Shown here piece by piece: positions 24,389-34,976 of a DNA stretch of 64,000 nt; within the stretch, counting starts at the first letter, position 1; every line of letters begins with the position of its first letter. Both the position numbers and the translations under genes were made by a program. The stretch covers positions 23,772,610-23,836,609 of the forward strand of contig NC_063446.1 of the NCBI RefSeq assembly GCF_020379485.1, in the 5' to 3' direction. Under the pieces are notes generated by a model. It saw only the letters and a program-made list of their open reading frames with translations, had not been told where the DNA came from and did not search any database. Origin of the DNA: Brassica napus (Eukaryota; Streptophyta; Magnoliopsida; Brassicales; Brassicaceae).

Positions 24389-25205
24389 CATTGACGCAGA
24401 CAACTTCCACGGAGGTCGTCTGGTAGACTTCTAGGAAGTCGTCCATTTAAGTTAGTTTTGCAATTGATTTTTAACATAGACGACTTACATGGAACTCGTC
24501 CATCTTTGTTTGTTAAAAAAAAATCGAGACGACTTCCAAGTAAGTTGTCTAGGGAAAATGAGTTAGTTTTGCATTTGATCGGATTGTGTCAGAAATTTAA
24601 CTTTTCCTGGACGACTTACATAGAAGTCGTCAAGTAGAAAATTAAAAAAAAATCAATATTTTGTTATACCTAGACGACTTTCATGTAAGTCGTCTTAGGT
24701 TAGTTTTGCAATTGAAAAATAAAACAAAAAAAATTATTTTTTTCTAAACGACCTACATGTAAGTCGTCGGACGACTTACATGGAAGTCGTCCAAGATAAG
24801 CAAGATTTGACCAGAATCTTGAAATAAAATCATGAACGACTTTCGTGGAAGTCTTCTGATGGACGACTTCCGTGTAAGTCATCTAGACAAAAATAATTTT
24901 TTTTCTTTTATTTTTCAATTGCAAAACTAACCTGAGACGACTTACATGGAAGTCGTCTAGGTATAACAAAATATTGATTTTTTAATTTTCTACTGGACAA
25001 CTTACATGTAAGTCGTCCAGGAAAAGTCAAATTTCTGAAACAATCCGGTCAAATGAAAAACTAACCTGTTTACCTTAAGTCTCGATTTTTTTTGTTAACA
25101 AACAAAGATGGACGACACGTAAGTCGTCTAGAAAAACACATTTAAAAGTCAATTGCAAAATTAACTCTGCATTGACCAGAAGATTTCCATGTAAGTCGTC
25201 TACAG
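24389..25205. repeat. Long imperfect inverted repeat inside the Mutator-like element
   Basis: The left arm (about 24389-24770) and right arm (about 24850-25205) are reverse complements over several hundred bases with small gaps. Examples: CATCTTTGTTTGTTAA (24503) against TTAACAAACAAAGATG (about 25095); GTTATACCTAGACGACTT (24662) against AAGTCGTCTAGGTATAAC (about 24950); TTAGTTTTGCAATTGA repeats on the left against TCAATTGCAAAACTAA on the right. The centre is an unrelated segment of roughly 80 bases. A transcript through here could fold into one long hairpin. Confidence 0.8.
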
Positions 25206-25752
25206 CCAGACGACTTACCCGGAAGTTGCTGGATGAACAGATATGGAAAAAAAAACTAATTTCATAGTTTCAACCTGTGAGATAACTTGTTTAGCACACA
25301 AAAGTCTTCTCCAAGCACCCAAAATCTCAAACAAAAGTTACCCACCAAGAATTGTAAGCTTCAATGGCTCTATGAAGCATAAAAATTTTAGAATCAAAAT
25401 CTTGGTTTTTTTGGATGAATATGGAGAGAAAGTAAAGAGATGTTGTTTTTGGTTCATAAGAATTGAGAAAGAAAGAGTGTAAATCGATTTTCAGGTGTAT
25501 TAAGAGCTTCAAATTGGTTGTTCATGGTAGTTGGTGTATTGATGGCAATGGCAATATTGTGAATACTTGAGTAAGATGAGAGTGATAGAGTAAAATATGC
25601 ATTTAAAAAAAGGAAAAAAAGTGATGGCATTTTCATGAATAATGTGAACTTTGGGGTTGAAATAGGCTAGTCAAAGTTCAAAAAAAAACATGAGTTAGTT
25701 TTGTGTTTGACTTCAAGTTTTGAGTCATATTTGCAAAAAACCCTTTTATGTA

Positions 25753-27505
25753 TCATGCAAAAAAATATTTTACAAAACAAATTTGTATTGAATTTTTAAG
25801 ATTATTTTTATTAATCTAAATGAATGAGATATATGTAAGTATTCGTAAATATCCGCAAATATCTATTTATTTTTCGGATATCCGTTTTTACGTATATCCA
25901 TATTTTTCTGAAGCAATGCAAATCGATAAATTAGATATCTGTAACGTACGAAACAAATCACAAATACCTTCAAAAACTCGGATATTTGATCTGTGCTCAT
26001 GCCTATCTACCAGAAACATGTGGAGTAACATCACCTTCCAGCCCCCGTGATATAAATCAAAGCCATTGTTTACTTTTTGGTATTTTCGCATTTTAATTTC
26101 ATAATTATGAAACGTTCAGATTCATCAAAAAATAATATCTCTAGTCCTTGTCATTACACGAGCGGTAATTCTTATGTGGTATCGATTTTCATAGGACTAT
26201 TGCCTATTTCCTTGTGGAGTAGTCAATTATTAATTAACTTTGAAGTACATGTGTTTCACGTCTGCAAATGGGTAGATTCATTACTTTCTCACAAATAAAA
26301 ATTCGAAAATTTTATTCTGATACTTACTTCCGAGAGAAAGTTTCCAAAAAATCAAGTCAAAGGTGTTGACACATTTGCTTTATATAACGTGTTTTGAGAT
26401 TTCGACTACTAACAAACTTCGTCGACAACACGTCTCTTCGCATTCGTCTCTTGGCCTTCAGATCAAACCTAACACGTGATACATTTAGTTCGTATATGTT
26501 TGGTCTTTTTGTTGGTCTGTATACAGTTTCCTATTTTCATCAGAGTATTATCATTATTATATCACATTATGCCCATATCTATTTTCATTATAAATGTATG
26601 TTCCTGGTTAGGGTCTGCTAATTATATAAACTACTCCAATTCAAGCTTGAATATATTCGAAAAGACCATACCTGAGAATAGGAAAGAGATATATAAAGTT
26701 ACACATTGGGTGACAGTTGTCAGTTTGTCACAGTTACAGCTCTAGGAGTATTGTAGAATGACAAAACTATAAAACGACAACTCGACAAGTATGCAGGATT
26801 AAAAAAAACTTTACATGTGAAACCGTTGATGATATATGTTTTCTTTTTAACTGAACATGAATCGTGATTTTACACACTTGTCAAAAGATTCAAAACCTGC
26901 ACGTGTAAGCATGGTTCGTACTTCGTACAAGATAAGATAAAGGCTATCTCAGGAATCAGGATATTTTGACTATAAAGATCTCTTGACACTGGGACATTCC
27001 GTCACTTAGTTCTTAGAAGCTAAACCTAAAAAGGCTATGAGTATAATACATGCCATGAAGACACATTTAGCTTCAACGCATAGCGATTTCTTGAAAAGTG
27101 GATGGAGAACAAAAAAGATTACTACATAATCTGACAAAGAAAAATTTAAGCTGACAACAGTTTTCGTCACGAGGTTGGTTTTCTTATAGTATAAAGAAGA
27201 CGAAAAAACAACAGAGAAACTTAATAATTTTATCAAGAAAAATAATGGTCTAAAATACCTCTGAAAATGATTCTCAGGACACCCCTAATAGAGGGTTCTA
27301 GCCACAAGGTTCCTAAACAACTCTATTTTATTTTTCTTATATATTTGTTTGTACATCTAATTTGATTTCTTACTAGGTTGGAGAAAACTAATTGACTTCT
27401 GAGGCAGCCATGGACGGGACCTGCGGCACGGTTTGTAAATGTTGGTCCGTATAGAATGTAACTACATCTAAACGTTAGTTATGATCGAACCATTAGTCAT
27501 TTAAA
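25753..27505. other. AT-rich intergenic DNA
   Basis: No supported gene. The first 250 bases look like the outer half of an older repeat interrupted by the Mutator-like element. The end GTGCTCATGCCTA near 26010 resembles the TAGGC-type termini of the hAT elements in this window, but no target duplication was found. A 76-codon minus frame at 27006-27236 is hydrophobic without known homology. Confidence 0.4.
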
Positions 27506-27517
27506 TTTTTTATACTT

Positions 27518-27726
27518 TTTTTTTTGGGTTAAACCCGCGTCTATTAAAAACACAGACTTAACCTCCGGGTGGAGGTACAGCCCACGGATAGACCCTCTCC
27601 TTGACATTCAAATGAGCCGAAAGCAATAGCTCATATCCGTGTGGCCAGCGGAGTTCGAACCAGGGTTCACCGTATTGAGTTTATTCCCTCAAGCGCCACT
27701 GGACTACCACCACTGGTTAATTTTTT
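27518..27726 (-). mobile_element. tRNA-derived SINE
   Basis: On the minus strand a tRNA-like head carries an A-box-like TAGTCCAGTGGCG (plus 27694-27706) and a perfect B box GGTTCGAACTCC (plus 27650-27661), about 35 bases apart. A tRNA-unrelated body follows, ending in a poly(A) tail (plus-strand T run near 27518-27525). TTTTTTATACTT occurs on both sides (27506-27517 and 27727-27738), a likely 12-bp target duplication although T-runs blur the edges. The family was not identified. Confidence 0.72.
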
Positions 27727-27871
27727 TTTTTTATACTTATATTAGTTGTTTTACTCTTTTCCAGTTTTTTTTTTAAATAATAATATTATCTTATCATGAA
27801 CATATTGCACCATGTTTAGGCACAGCCAAATGACTTTCAAAAATTTTAAAATTATTATACATGGATCGTAT

Positions 27872-28602
27872 TAGGCCTGGGCATAAAACCCGGAACCCGA
27901 AATCCGAACCGAACCCGAACCGAAAAACCCGATCCGTTATCCGGCCCGAAACGTAAAAATACCCGAACGGGTTTTGTAGGGTGGTACAAAAAATATCCGA
28001 ACCCGAAGTGTTATTAACCGAACCCGAACGGGTAACCCGAAAAATCCGAAATTAATAGTCAATATAAATGTTTTGAAATATATATAAGTATTCCAATTAT
28101 TAAATTCAATATTTGTGGTAATATTATATATTATAATAAATATTAAAATTCTAATAAATGCTTTAAGTACACAATTAGTTATAAATAAATATTTTATAAT
28201 TTGCTCATTGAAATAAAAAGTCTACTATATATAAGGCAATACATATTGTTTACAAATGATGTTTGTTTTCATGTTTGATTTAACATTTTATTGTTATTTT
28301 ATCAATTTTATATGTGATATATTAATTTTTATTTAATTTAGATGTTTTTCTTTATGTTTTACTTCAAATTTTTACTTTGGTTATATCCGAACCGAACCGA
28401 TATAACCCGAATCCGTACGATATATGATTACTTTATGGGTTTTATGATGCAATACAATTTTGAACCGAACCCGAAGTGTTATTATCCGAACCCGACCCGT
28501 ACTAATAAAATTTTAGTATGGGACCTAGAAGCGTAAACCCGAAAATCCGAAACCCGAAAAACCCGACCCGAATGCCAACGGATACCCGAACGCCGAGGCC
28601 TA
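27872..28602. mobile_element. Non-autonomous hAT element with CCGAAC arrays
   Basis: A 731-bp element starting TAGGCCTGGGCAT and ending ACGCCGAGGCCTA (inverted termini TAGGCCT(G/C)GGC), flanked by a perfect 8-bp target duplication GATCGTAT (27864-27871 and 28603-28610). Both ends are rich in ACCCGAA/CCGAACC words; the middle is AT-rich. Eight-base duplications and short inverted termini are typical of the hAT superfamily. There is no transposase. Confidence 0.9.
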
Positions 28603-28610
28603 GATCGTAT

Positions 28611-30694
28611 GATTTCCAAGTTATCAAAATACTTCTTAATTAACATTAATTTAAAATATTTATGGCTCCATAATATTAGATTAGGTTCTGAGACATACGC
28701 GTGTATCTATTATATATGCTTAGTATGATGATTATTTTAACCAAAGACGGTCAAAGTTGGGTGATCGTTAAAGATGCACGATGTGAATTAAGATAACAAT
28801 CGCAAAATTAGTTATTTTCCTTCATGTTACACACAACTATGAATTTGTATGAAAATATCGCTTAAATAGTAAATACTATGACACCATCTCACCGAAGTGC
28901 TGCACATGCGTCTCCTGAATTAGAGACATTAAGTTGAGCTTTATAGCAAAATCAAAACCTCAATAAATTTCAACTAGAAGATTAAATAGTTCATTAAAAT
29001 TATTTGCCTTGGAACCAACTGGTGGTTGAAAGCTGGCCCAAGATAGCTCTATCCACAGCATATAGTGGAAGCGACCTACCTTACCCATTAAAAAATACCC
29101 CTAATTTTTCTAACTTATTTACACTTCCATGCCATTGAGAATAAAATTAAAATACTTATTTTAATGATTGTATTTTTCAATTAAATTAATAAGTTTTCCT
29201 TAATCAAATTTAAACATAATATCATTAAATGAACCTACCTATTTTAATGTTTGTCTTTTTCAGTTAAATTAATAAGTTTTTCTTAATCAAATTTAAACTT
29301 AATGTCATTAAATAAACCTAAAAATACATCATATTTAACGTAGCTTATTACGTACGGCCCAATAATGAACTTGAATTTTATTTTTACGAAAACGTTAATC
29401 ACTTGACTTATGTAATATTTAAAATATATTAACTACAATATAACAAATGCATATAACCTATCTATACTTTAGTTTGAAATGATCATGTTCAAGTTTTATA
29501 TAGTCAACTTACATCATGCATCGATCAATGTACAATATTCAAACCACCTATAGTTTTCGTTTTCTTTATAGGATGTATCAACCAACCAATCATCCCATTG
29601 ATTTTCTAAGCTTTATAAAAAAACAAATCAATAAATACAAACTCAAAATTCAATATCTTCTATTAATCAAAACAGAATATCTTCAATGTCGCATCTTTAA
29701 TGTACCTATTAAATATAGAAATTGTAACCATAATTACACTAATTATAAGAATAGATTTGATTCCAACCAATTGATCTTTTACTTCGGTAATTGATTTGCT
29801 TGCAGAAGAGGAAACAATAAATTTAAAATTCATAAGAATATAAAGATATAGATATTCCAACCAATTGCCTATATTTGCCTATGATTTCCGCATAATAAGC
29901 TTCAAATTGAACATTGAAAAAGATAGAGAGATTTTTTTTAATCTTTTACCTACACAAACTTAAACAAAACGAAGAGTTAAATGTAATTTTTTTTTGTTAC
30001 ACTTCCCGGAAAAAACGGTTACAACATGGGTTTTCATAATATGACTTTTTAACATATTAATGTTATGGACATTTAATAATTACCTTGACGAAAAACAAAC
30101 ACTATAAATAATTTATTATTAATTAAATTATGAAATTATTTACAATTTGATGACTAATTCATCGCCTTTTTTTATATGTTAAATTTTTCATAAAAGTTTA
30201 AAAATCATTTTATTTTCTTTAAACATGTATAACTAATTTATAATCTTTTATGCCATACTAAGTCATAATATAATATTCCTTCATATTTTACATTAATAAC
30301 CATTGTTTTTATATATCGTCTACAATTCTCTAATTACTTCTATTTGTTCAATTTTTTTTATGATATCGAATATTCATCGTAAATAGATGGCTTAAGATGC
30401 CAAAAAAATTATTTACTTGGTGAATATAATACATCAAATATTACAAATACATTATTTAGTTGAATAAATAACCAAAAACCGAAAATTTAAATCCGCGCGC
30501 GGTAAAATTCATCCAACATTATTGTTCCCTTCTTCTTCTTCTTATATATAAAACCAATAACAATTAAAATTGTCAGTTCTTATATTTATGTATAAAATTT
30601 GTCAAGCATCCTCAACAACAAAAGTTGTTAAATCAATCATGTATTTTTCTAGTTTTCCGGGTTATGAATCATTAAGAAGCAAATTAAATTGAAG
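28611..30694. other. AT-rich intergenic DNA with an 83-bp tandem duplication
   Basis: No gene recognised. A two-copy tandem repeat lies at 29157-29322. Near 30490 an ATCCGCGCGCGGT block in AT-rich DNA recalls Helitron hairpins, but no TC start or CTRR end could be placed. Confidence 0.45.
29157..29322. repeat. Two-copy 83-bp tandem repeat
   Basis: TATTTTAATG(A/T)TTG-beginning units at 29157 and 29240 are the same over about 83 bases, including AAATTAATAAGTTTT and AATCAAATTTAAAC, with a few substitutions. Confidence 0.85.
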
Positions 30695-30702
30695 GTTTAA
30701 GG

Positions 30703-31527
30703 TAGACATGTCAATTAGGGCCGAAGTCCGTAGCCCGAGCCCGCCCAGCCCTAAAAATTACCGGGCTTGGGCTTAGCTTTATTAGCCCAAAAAAAATTGG
30801 GCCTTTCGGGCTAAGTCCATTTGGGCTTTGGGTATTTTGGGCTTAAGCCCGTTTGGGCTAGGGCCGGCCCAAAAACCCGAAATTTATATTTTAGCGTAAA
30901 TATTACCCTTCTTTCTTGTAATCGAAACTATTATTAGTATTGATATATTATTTAAATATTTTTATCCAAACTCTAATAAATCAAATATAAAAGTTGTTAA
31001 TGCACTTTATTGTTTCATCATTAAAAATGTTACATTTTAAATTTTACAAAAGTACCTTCTTCTTTCATGTACAACATGTTTTTATTTTCAAAATACAAAG
31101 TATGAAACGTTTGACCGTGTTTATCATAAATTTTGTTCTCTTATATTTTTTGTTTTTATTGATATTTGATTATTTAAATCTTATTAAATTTGGTTTGTGT
31201 ATAAAATGTTTTTAAAGCATACGAAAAAATAAAAAATTTGTGATAGAGAAGAAAATTTTAAACTTACTTTATATATTTTTATTTTTTAAAAATGAAACTC
31301 TTTTTTTTTAATGAAAATTCACATGTATTAAAACGATGAAAGTGACAATGACAAATTATTTTTCGAAAAGTCCACAAAAGCCCGAAAAGCCCTATAGCCC
31401 TATAAGGGCCGGGCCGGACTTTGAATTCTAGGCCCAAATTATTTTCGGGCCGGGCCGGGCCGGGCTCAAATATTCACGGGTTTAGCGGGTTTGGGCCGGG
31501 CCGGGCCGGCCCGAATTGACATCCCTA
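30703..31527. mobile_element. Non-autonomous hAT element with GGCCGGGC arrays
   Basis: An 825-bp element starting TAGACATGTCAATTAGGGCC and ending GGCCCGAATTGACATCCCTA (inverted termini TAG..ATGTCAATT.GGGCC), flanked by a perfect 8-bp duplication GTTTAAGG (30695-30702 and 31528-31535). Both ends are arrays of GGGCT/AGCCCG and GGGCCGG words, and the middle is AT-rich with short hydrophobic frames only. The ends differ from the 27872 element, so it is a second hAT family. Confidence 0.92.
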
Positions 31528-32037
31528 GTTTAAGGTTTTTAATTTGGTTCATTTATGATAAACATTTATGTACGAGGTACATTAGTAGTATATACGTGAG
31601 ATCTAGATCGCATAATTTACCATTATAGGAGTCTTCAATTAATATTTAAATTCAATAGTAACCTTTTTTGCGTAAGTGATGCTGTTAAACAAGTCGACAT
31701 TATGGTTACAAAGGCCCTATCTTGCAATTGGATCCTAACCCCTCTCGTCAACGATCATTAAAATCATTGATTTAAAATCATTATTACGATCCTGAAATTT
31801 GCATGTTAATATCAGTGTCATACATGAATTATTGTAGTCTAATTACTTTGCAAGCAAATGGGTACTATACACTACGTGACCATTCCGACTAAATTCAACG
31901 TAAACAAAGACATTGAAAAATGAAATAGCGACAATAGAAATTTTCGAGAACAGTAGACAAAACCACTACATGATAACAACATGAGAAGCCCAAATTATTG
32001 AGCCATGTTAAACTCTGGTTTGCATCTAAACCGCATA

Positions 32038-32258
32038 CTCCCTTTAATTTTACTTTTCGACGCACGGATTAATAAAACATTTAAGATTATCTATTTACTA
32101 GATAAAAACTCATTACTAATACACCTAACCATATTTCAAACAATAGAAAAATCGATTAAAATAAAAAGTCAATAAATTTTGCATTGAAATCATAAAACGA
32201 CACTAATTTTGAAACGAAAATTTTACTCTAAAACGACATTTAATTCGAAAAGGAGGGG
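32038..32258 (-). mobile_element. TA-flanked MITE (Tc1/Mariner-like), diverged copy
   Basis: A 221-bp element between TA dinucleotides (32036-32037 and 32259-32260), ending CTCCCTTTAATTT and AATTCGAAAAGGAGGGG. Its interior (CCTAACCATATTTCAAAC, TTTTGCATTGAAA, CTAAAACGACATTT) is the reverse complement of the MITE at 37882-38120, so both belong to one family. This copy is older, judging by mismatched termini. Confidence 0.75.
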
Positions 32259-32768
32259 TATTAGATATACTACGAATAATGAAAAGCAAAATACGAATAC
32301 AGCTATGTAGTGTAGTTAAGGAACCATATTTATTCGTATTGTGTGTTAATCAATCTTATTCCATAAGATGAATACAGCTAAGTACAGAGGCGAAGCGAGG
32401 CTGTACTTAACACCGCCAAAGTGAAAAAAGCTACCTTTAAGCTTCTTCTTCTTTTTCTTCCCTCAACTCTGTACCAGAAAAAGAAAAAAGTATAAAACTT
32501 TAAAATTAAAATTTTAAAATCAAAACAATAATAAAATGACATATTTAAAAGGATGTTTGCAAATGGAAATGTAAGATTAACCTTGCTTCCTGTGCCACCG
32601 TCCTCTCTCTCTCTCACACACAGACATAAGTAGAAATAATAAACCCTGAAACAGAGAGTTAAAAAGTTTTAAAGCAAAACACAAATTTTGAGTGTGTTTT
32701 TAATTTATTGAGTGTCTCTATCTCTCTGTACTTAAACAACAACTAACTTTATTACAGTACATAACATA

Positions 32769-32884
32769 CCCCCCCCCCCCCCCCCTCTTCTTATAACCTA
32801 TCCACCACCTCCACTCCTCTCTTCGCAAATGAGATAAAGGAGAAATAAGAGTTCAGACAGAAACTCTCTCTCTCTCTCTCTCTA
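32769..32884. repeat. Poly(C) run and (CT)n microsatellite in the HIPP 5' leader
   Basis: Seventeen consecutive C at about 32769-32785, then (CT)n at about 32864-32884, 24 bases before the ATG. Pyrimidine tracts of this kind are common in plant 5' leaders. Confidence 0.9.
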
Positions 32885-32907
32885 TAACCACAAAATTAAG
32901 AGAAATT

Positions 32908-34976
32908 ATGAATAAACAAGATGTTTTGAAGCTTCAGGTATACGTTTCCCTTCAAGATTTTGTGTGTGTGTGTGTATATATCACTGTGCTAATTCTGCTT
33001 ACTGTGATTTGATAATTTGCAGACTTGTGTTCTGAAAGTAAATGTACACTGTGAAGGCTGTAAGCATAAAGTGAAAAAGCAGTTGCAGAAAATCGAAGGT
33101 ATGTTCTTGGTCTGTTCCTCCCCTCTTCATATATCTTTCTTTTCCTTGGCCCATTTTGTACGACCATTTCAATTTTTCTCAGAAGCTTGGATCTATCAAT
33201 ACTGAAGTTAAAAAAAAAAACAAAAAAACCAGCTCAAATATGCAAAAGTTTTGAAATTTATTCTTTTTTTCTAAATAAAGTTTTGAAATTTATGAAATGC
33301 GTGTGTTTTTTTGCTTCCCCTACTGTGTAATACTCTCATCTCTCACATCATAAAGTTACTAAATTTTCCAAAATAATGGAGTCCAAAGCTTTGAAATTTA
33401 CCATCTGGGCTACTCCCTTTATAAATTTACAAGAATTACAGCAAACTTTTTAAAAAAATTGCAAGTAAAGTTTATAAAATTCAACAATGGAGCTCAAAAT
33501 TTTGAGATTTACAGCATTGATTGTTTTGTGTTAATTGTCCCAGATTAAAAGCAAGAGACTTGTTAAAATGTCTTGGGATGATTCTGACACTGTTTTGGTT
33601 TTCTTCAGGAGTGTACTCTGTAAAAGCAGATGTAGAACAGGGGAAAGTCACCGTCACAGGCAACGTCGACCCAGCCATTCTCGTTAAGAAGCTGAGCAAA
33701 TCAGGGAAACACGCCGAGATCATAGGCGGTGGTGGTGGAGGAGGAAAAGGTGGAAAAGAGACCAACGGGAAAGCCAATGGCGGTGGTGGTGGTGGTGGTC
33801 AGAGTCATGGACATGGTCAACCTATGCAGTTGACTCCTCAGCAGATTCAACAAATGATGATGATGAAGGCTGCTCAAGCTGGTGGGTGGTGGGAAGGATA
33901 TGAAGATGATGATGCCTCCTGTGGCATCTAAGGATCAGAAGAAGTCTATTAAGTTCGAGGAAGAGGAAGATGACGATGAGTTTAGTGATGATGATTATGA
34001 TGATGATGAGGAGTTTAGTGAAGATGATTACGATGACGATGAAGATGAGGATGATGATGAAATGGGAGGACATGGTCACATGCCTCCTAATAAGATGACG
34101 ATGATGCCTAACAAGATGCCTCAAATGGGTGGTGGCGGTGGAGCTAAGGGACCTAATGAGATTATGATGATGATGAATGGTCTCAAAGCCGGTGGTGGTG
34201 GTGGTGGTGGCGGTGGCGGTGGCGGAGGAGGCGGTGGTGGGTTTGAGATTCCGGTGAAAATGAAGGGAATGGGTGAGGGTAAAATGGGAAAAGAAGATAA
34301 AGAGAACAAAGGAGGTGGGGGTAAAACCGGAAAAGCAGATGCTAAAACCGGTGGTGGCCTTCTAGGTTTTTTCAAAAAGGGTAAAAGTGAGAAGGGAGGT
34401 GGTAAGAAAGGAGACGGTGGTGGTGATAAGGTGAAGTCCTCCGGTGGTGGGGGGAGGAGGAGGAGGAGGAGGAGGTGAAGTTCATCATTATGATGATGGG
34501 CCTAAAAAGGGAGGAGGCAAGTCGAAAGGAGGAGCCCATGATATCGATGAGCTCATGAAACAAATCAAAGCAGGTGGAGGAGCTAACAAGGGCAATCATA
34601 ATCATAGTGCCAAGGGGATGGGTGGCCCAATGGGTCAAGGTGGTCCAATGGGTATGATGGGTCCAATGGGACACCAAGGCGGCGGCGCTTTCCCTGCGGT
34701 TCAAGGCTTACCGATGAGTGGAGGCGGAGGATATTATCCACCACCGCCTCAGGCAATGAACCAACAACAATATATGGAAATGATGATGCAACAACAAGCT
34801 GCAGCTTATGGAGGATATGGTGGTGGTCATGGTGGAGACATGTACCATCCGATGATGTATGCTCGGCCTTATCCGGCAGTGAATTATGCTCATCCACCGC
34901 CAATGCCACCTCCACACTCGGGTCCTTATACTGATATGTTCAGCGATGAGAATCCTGCTGGTTGTAGTATCATGTG
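32908..34976 (+). CDS. HIPP34: Heavy-metal-associated isoprenylated protein (HIPP), two apparent frameshifts
   Basis: This matches Arabidopsis At3g05220 (HIPP34 as I recall). Three exons: 32908-32937, 33023-33098, and a large one from 33609. An HMA domain begins [17 protein letters not shown] with the metal-binding CxxC (CEGC) and continues in exon 3 ([17 protein letters not shown]). A long Gly/Met/Asp/Lys-rich low-complexity region follows. The protein ends in CSIM, a CaaX prenylation box. The third exon is not open in one frame: frame changes are needed near 33883-33892 (GGTGGGTGG) and near 34445-34460 (GGTGGGGGGAGG). Each equals one extra G in a G-rich run. Without them the protein stops at 33931 or 34478 and loses the CaaX box. 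Either a recent pseudogene or sequencing errors. Confidence 0.85.

Larger units (their letters stand above)
21929..25743. mobile_element. Non-autonomous Mutator-like DNA transposon filled with palindromes
   Basis: The 3.8-kb element has terminal inverted repeats of about 32 bp: the left end is GGGCGATTTACC followed by AAATATGACTCAAAACTTGA, and the right end reads GGGTTTTTTGC followed by the same 20 bases on the opposite strand. It is flanked by 9-bp direct repeats, TTTTATATA (21920-21928) and TTTTATGTA (25744-25752), eight of nine matching. A 9-bp duplication is the Mutator-superfamily hallmark. No transposase is recognisable. The interior has about twenty copies of GACGACTT or AAGTCGTC plus GAAGACTTC variants, a 29-bp tandem repeat, a large internal duplication and a long inverted repeat. 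Its open frames at 22564-23692 merely translate these repeats. Confidence 0.82.

Noticed and set aside
22080..25240. CRISPR-like array
   Set aside because: The short repeats are not evenly spaced, occur in both orientations and lie in a plant nuclear transposon; CRISPR arrays do not occur there.
34121..34375. Poly-proline minus-strand frame
   Set aside because: It is the shadow of the glycine codon repeats of the HIPP gene on the plus strand.
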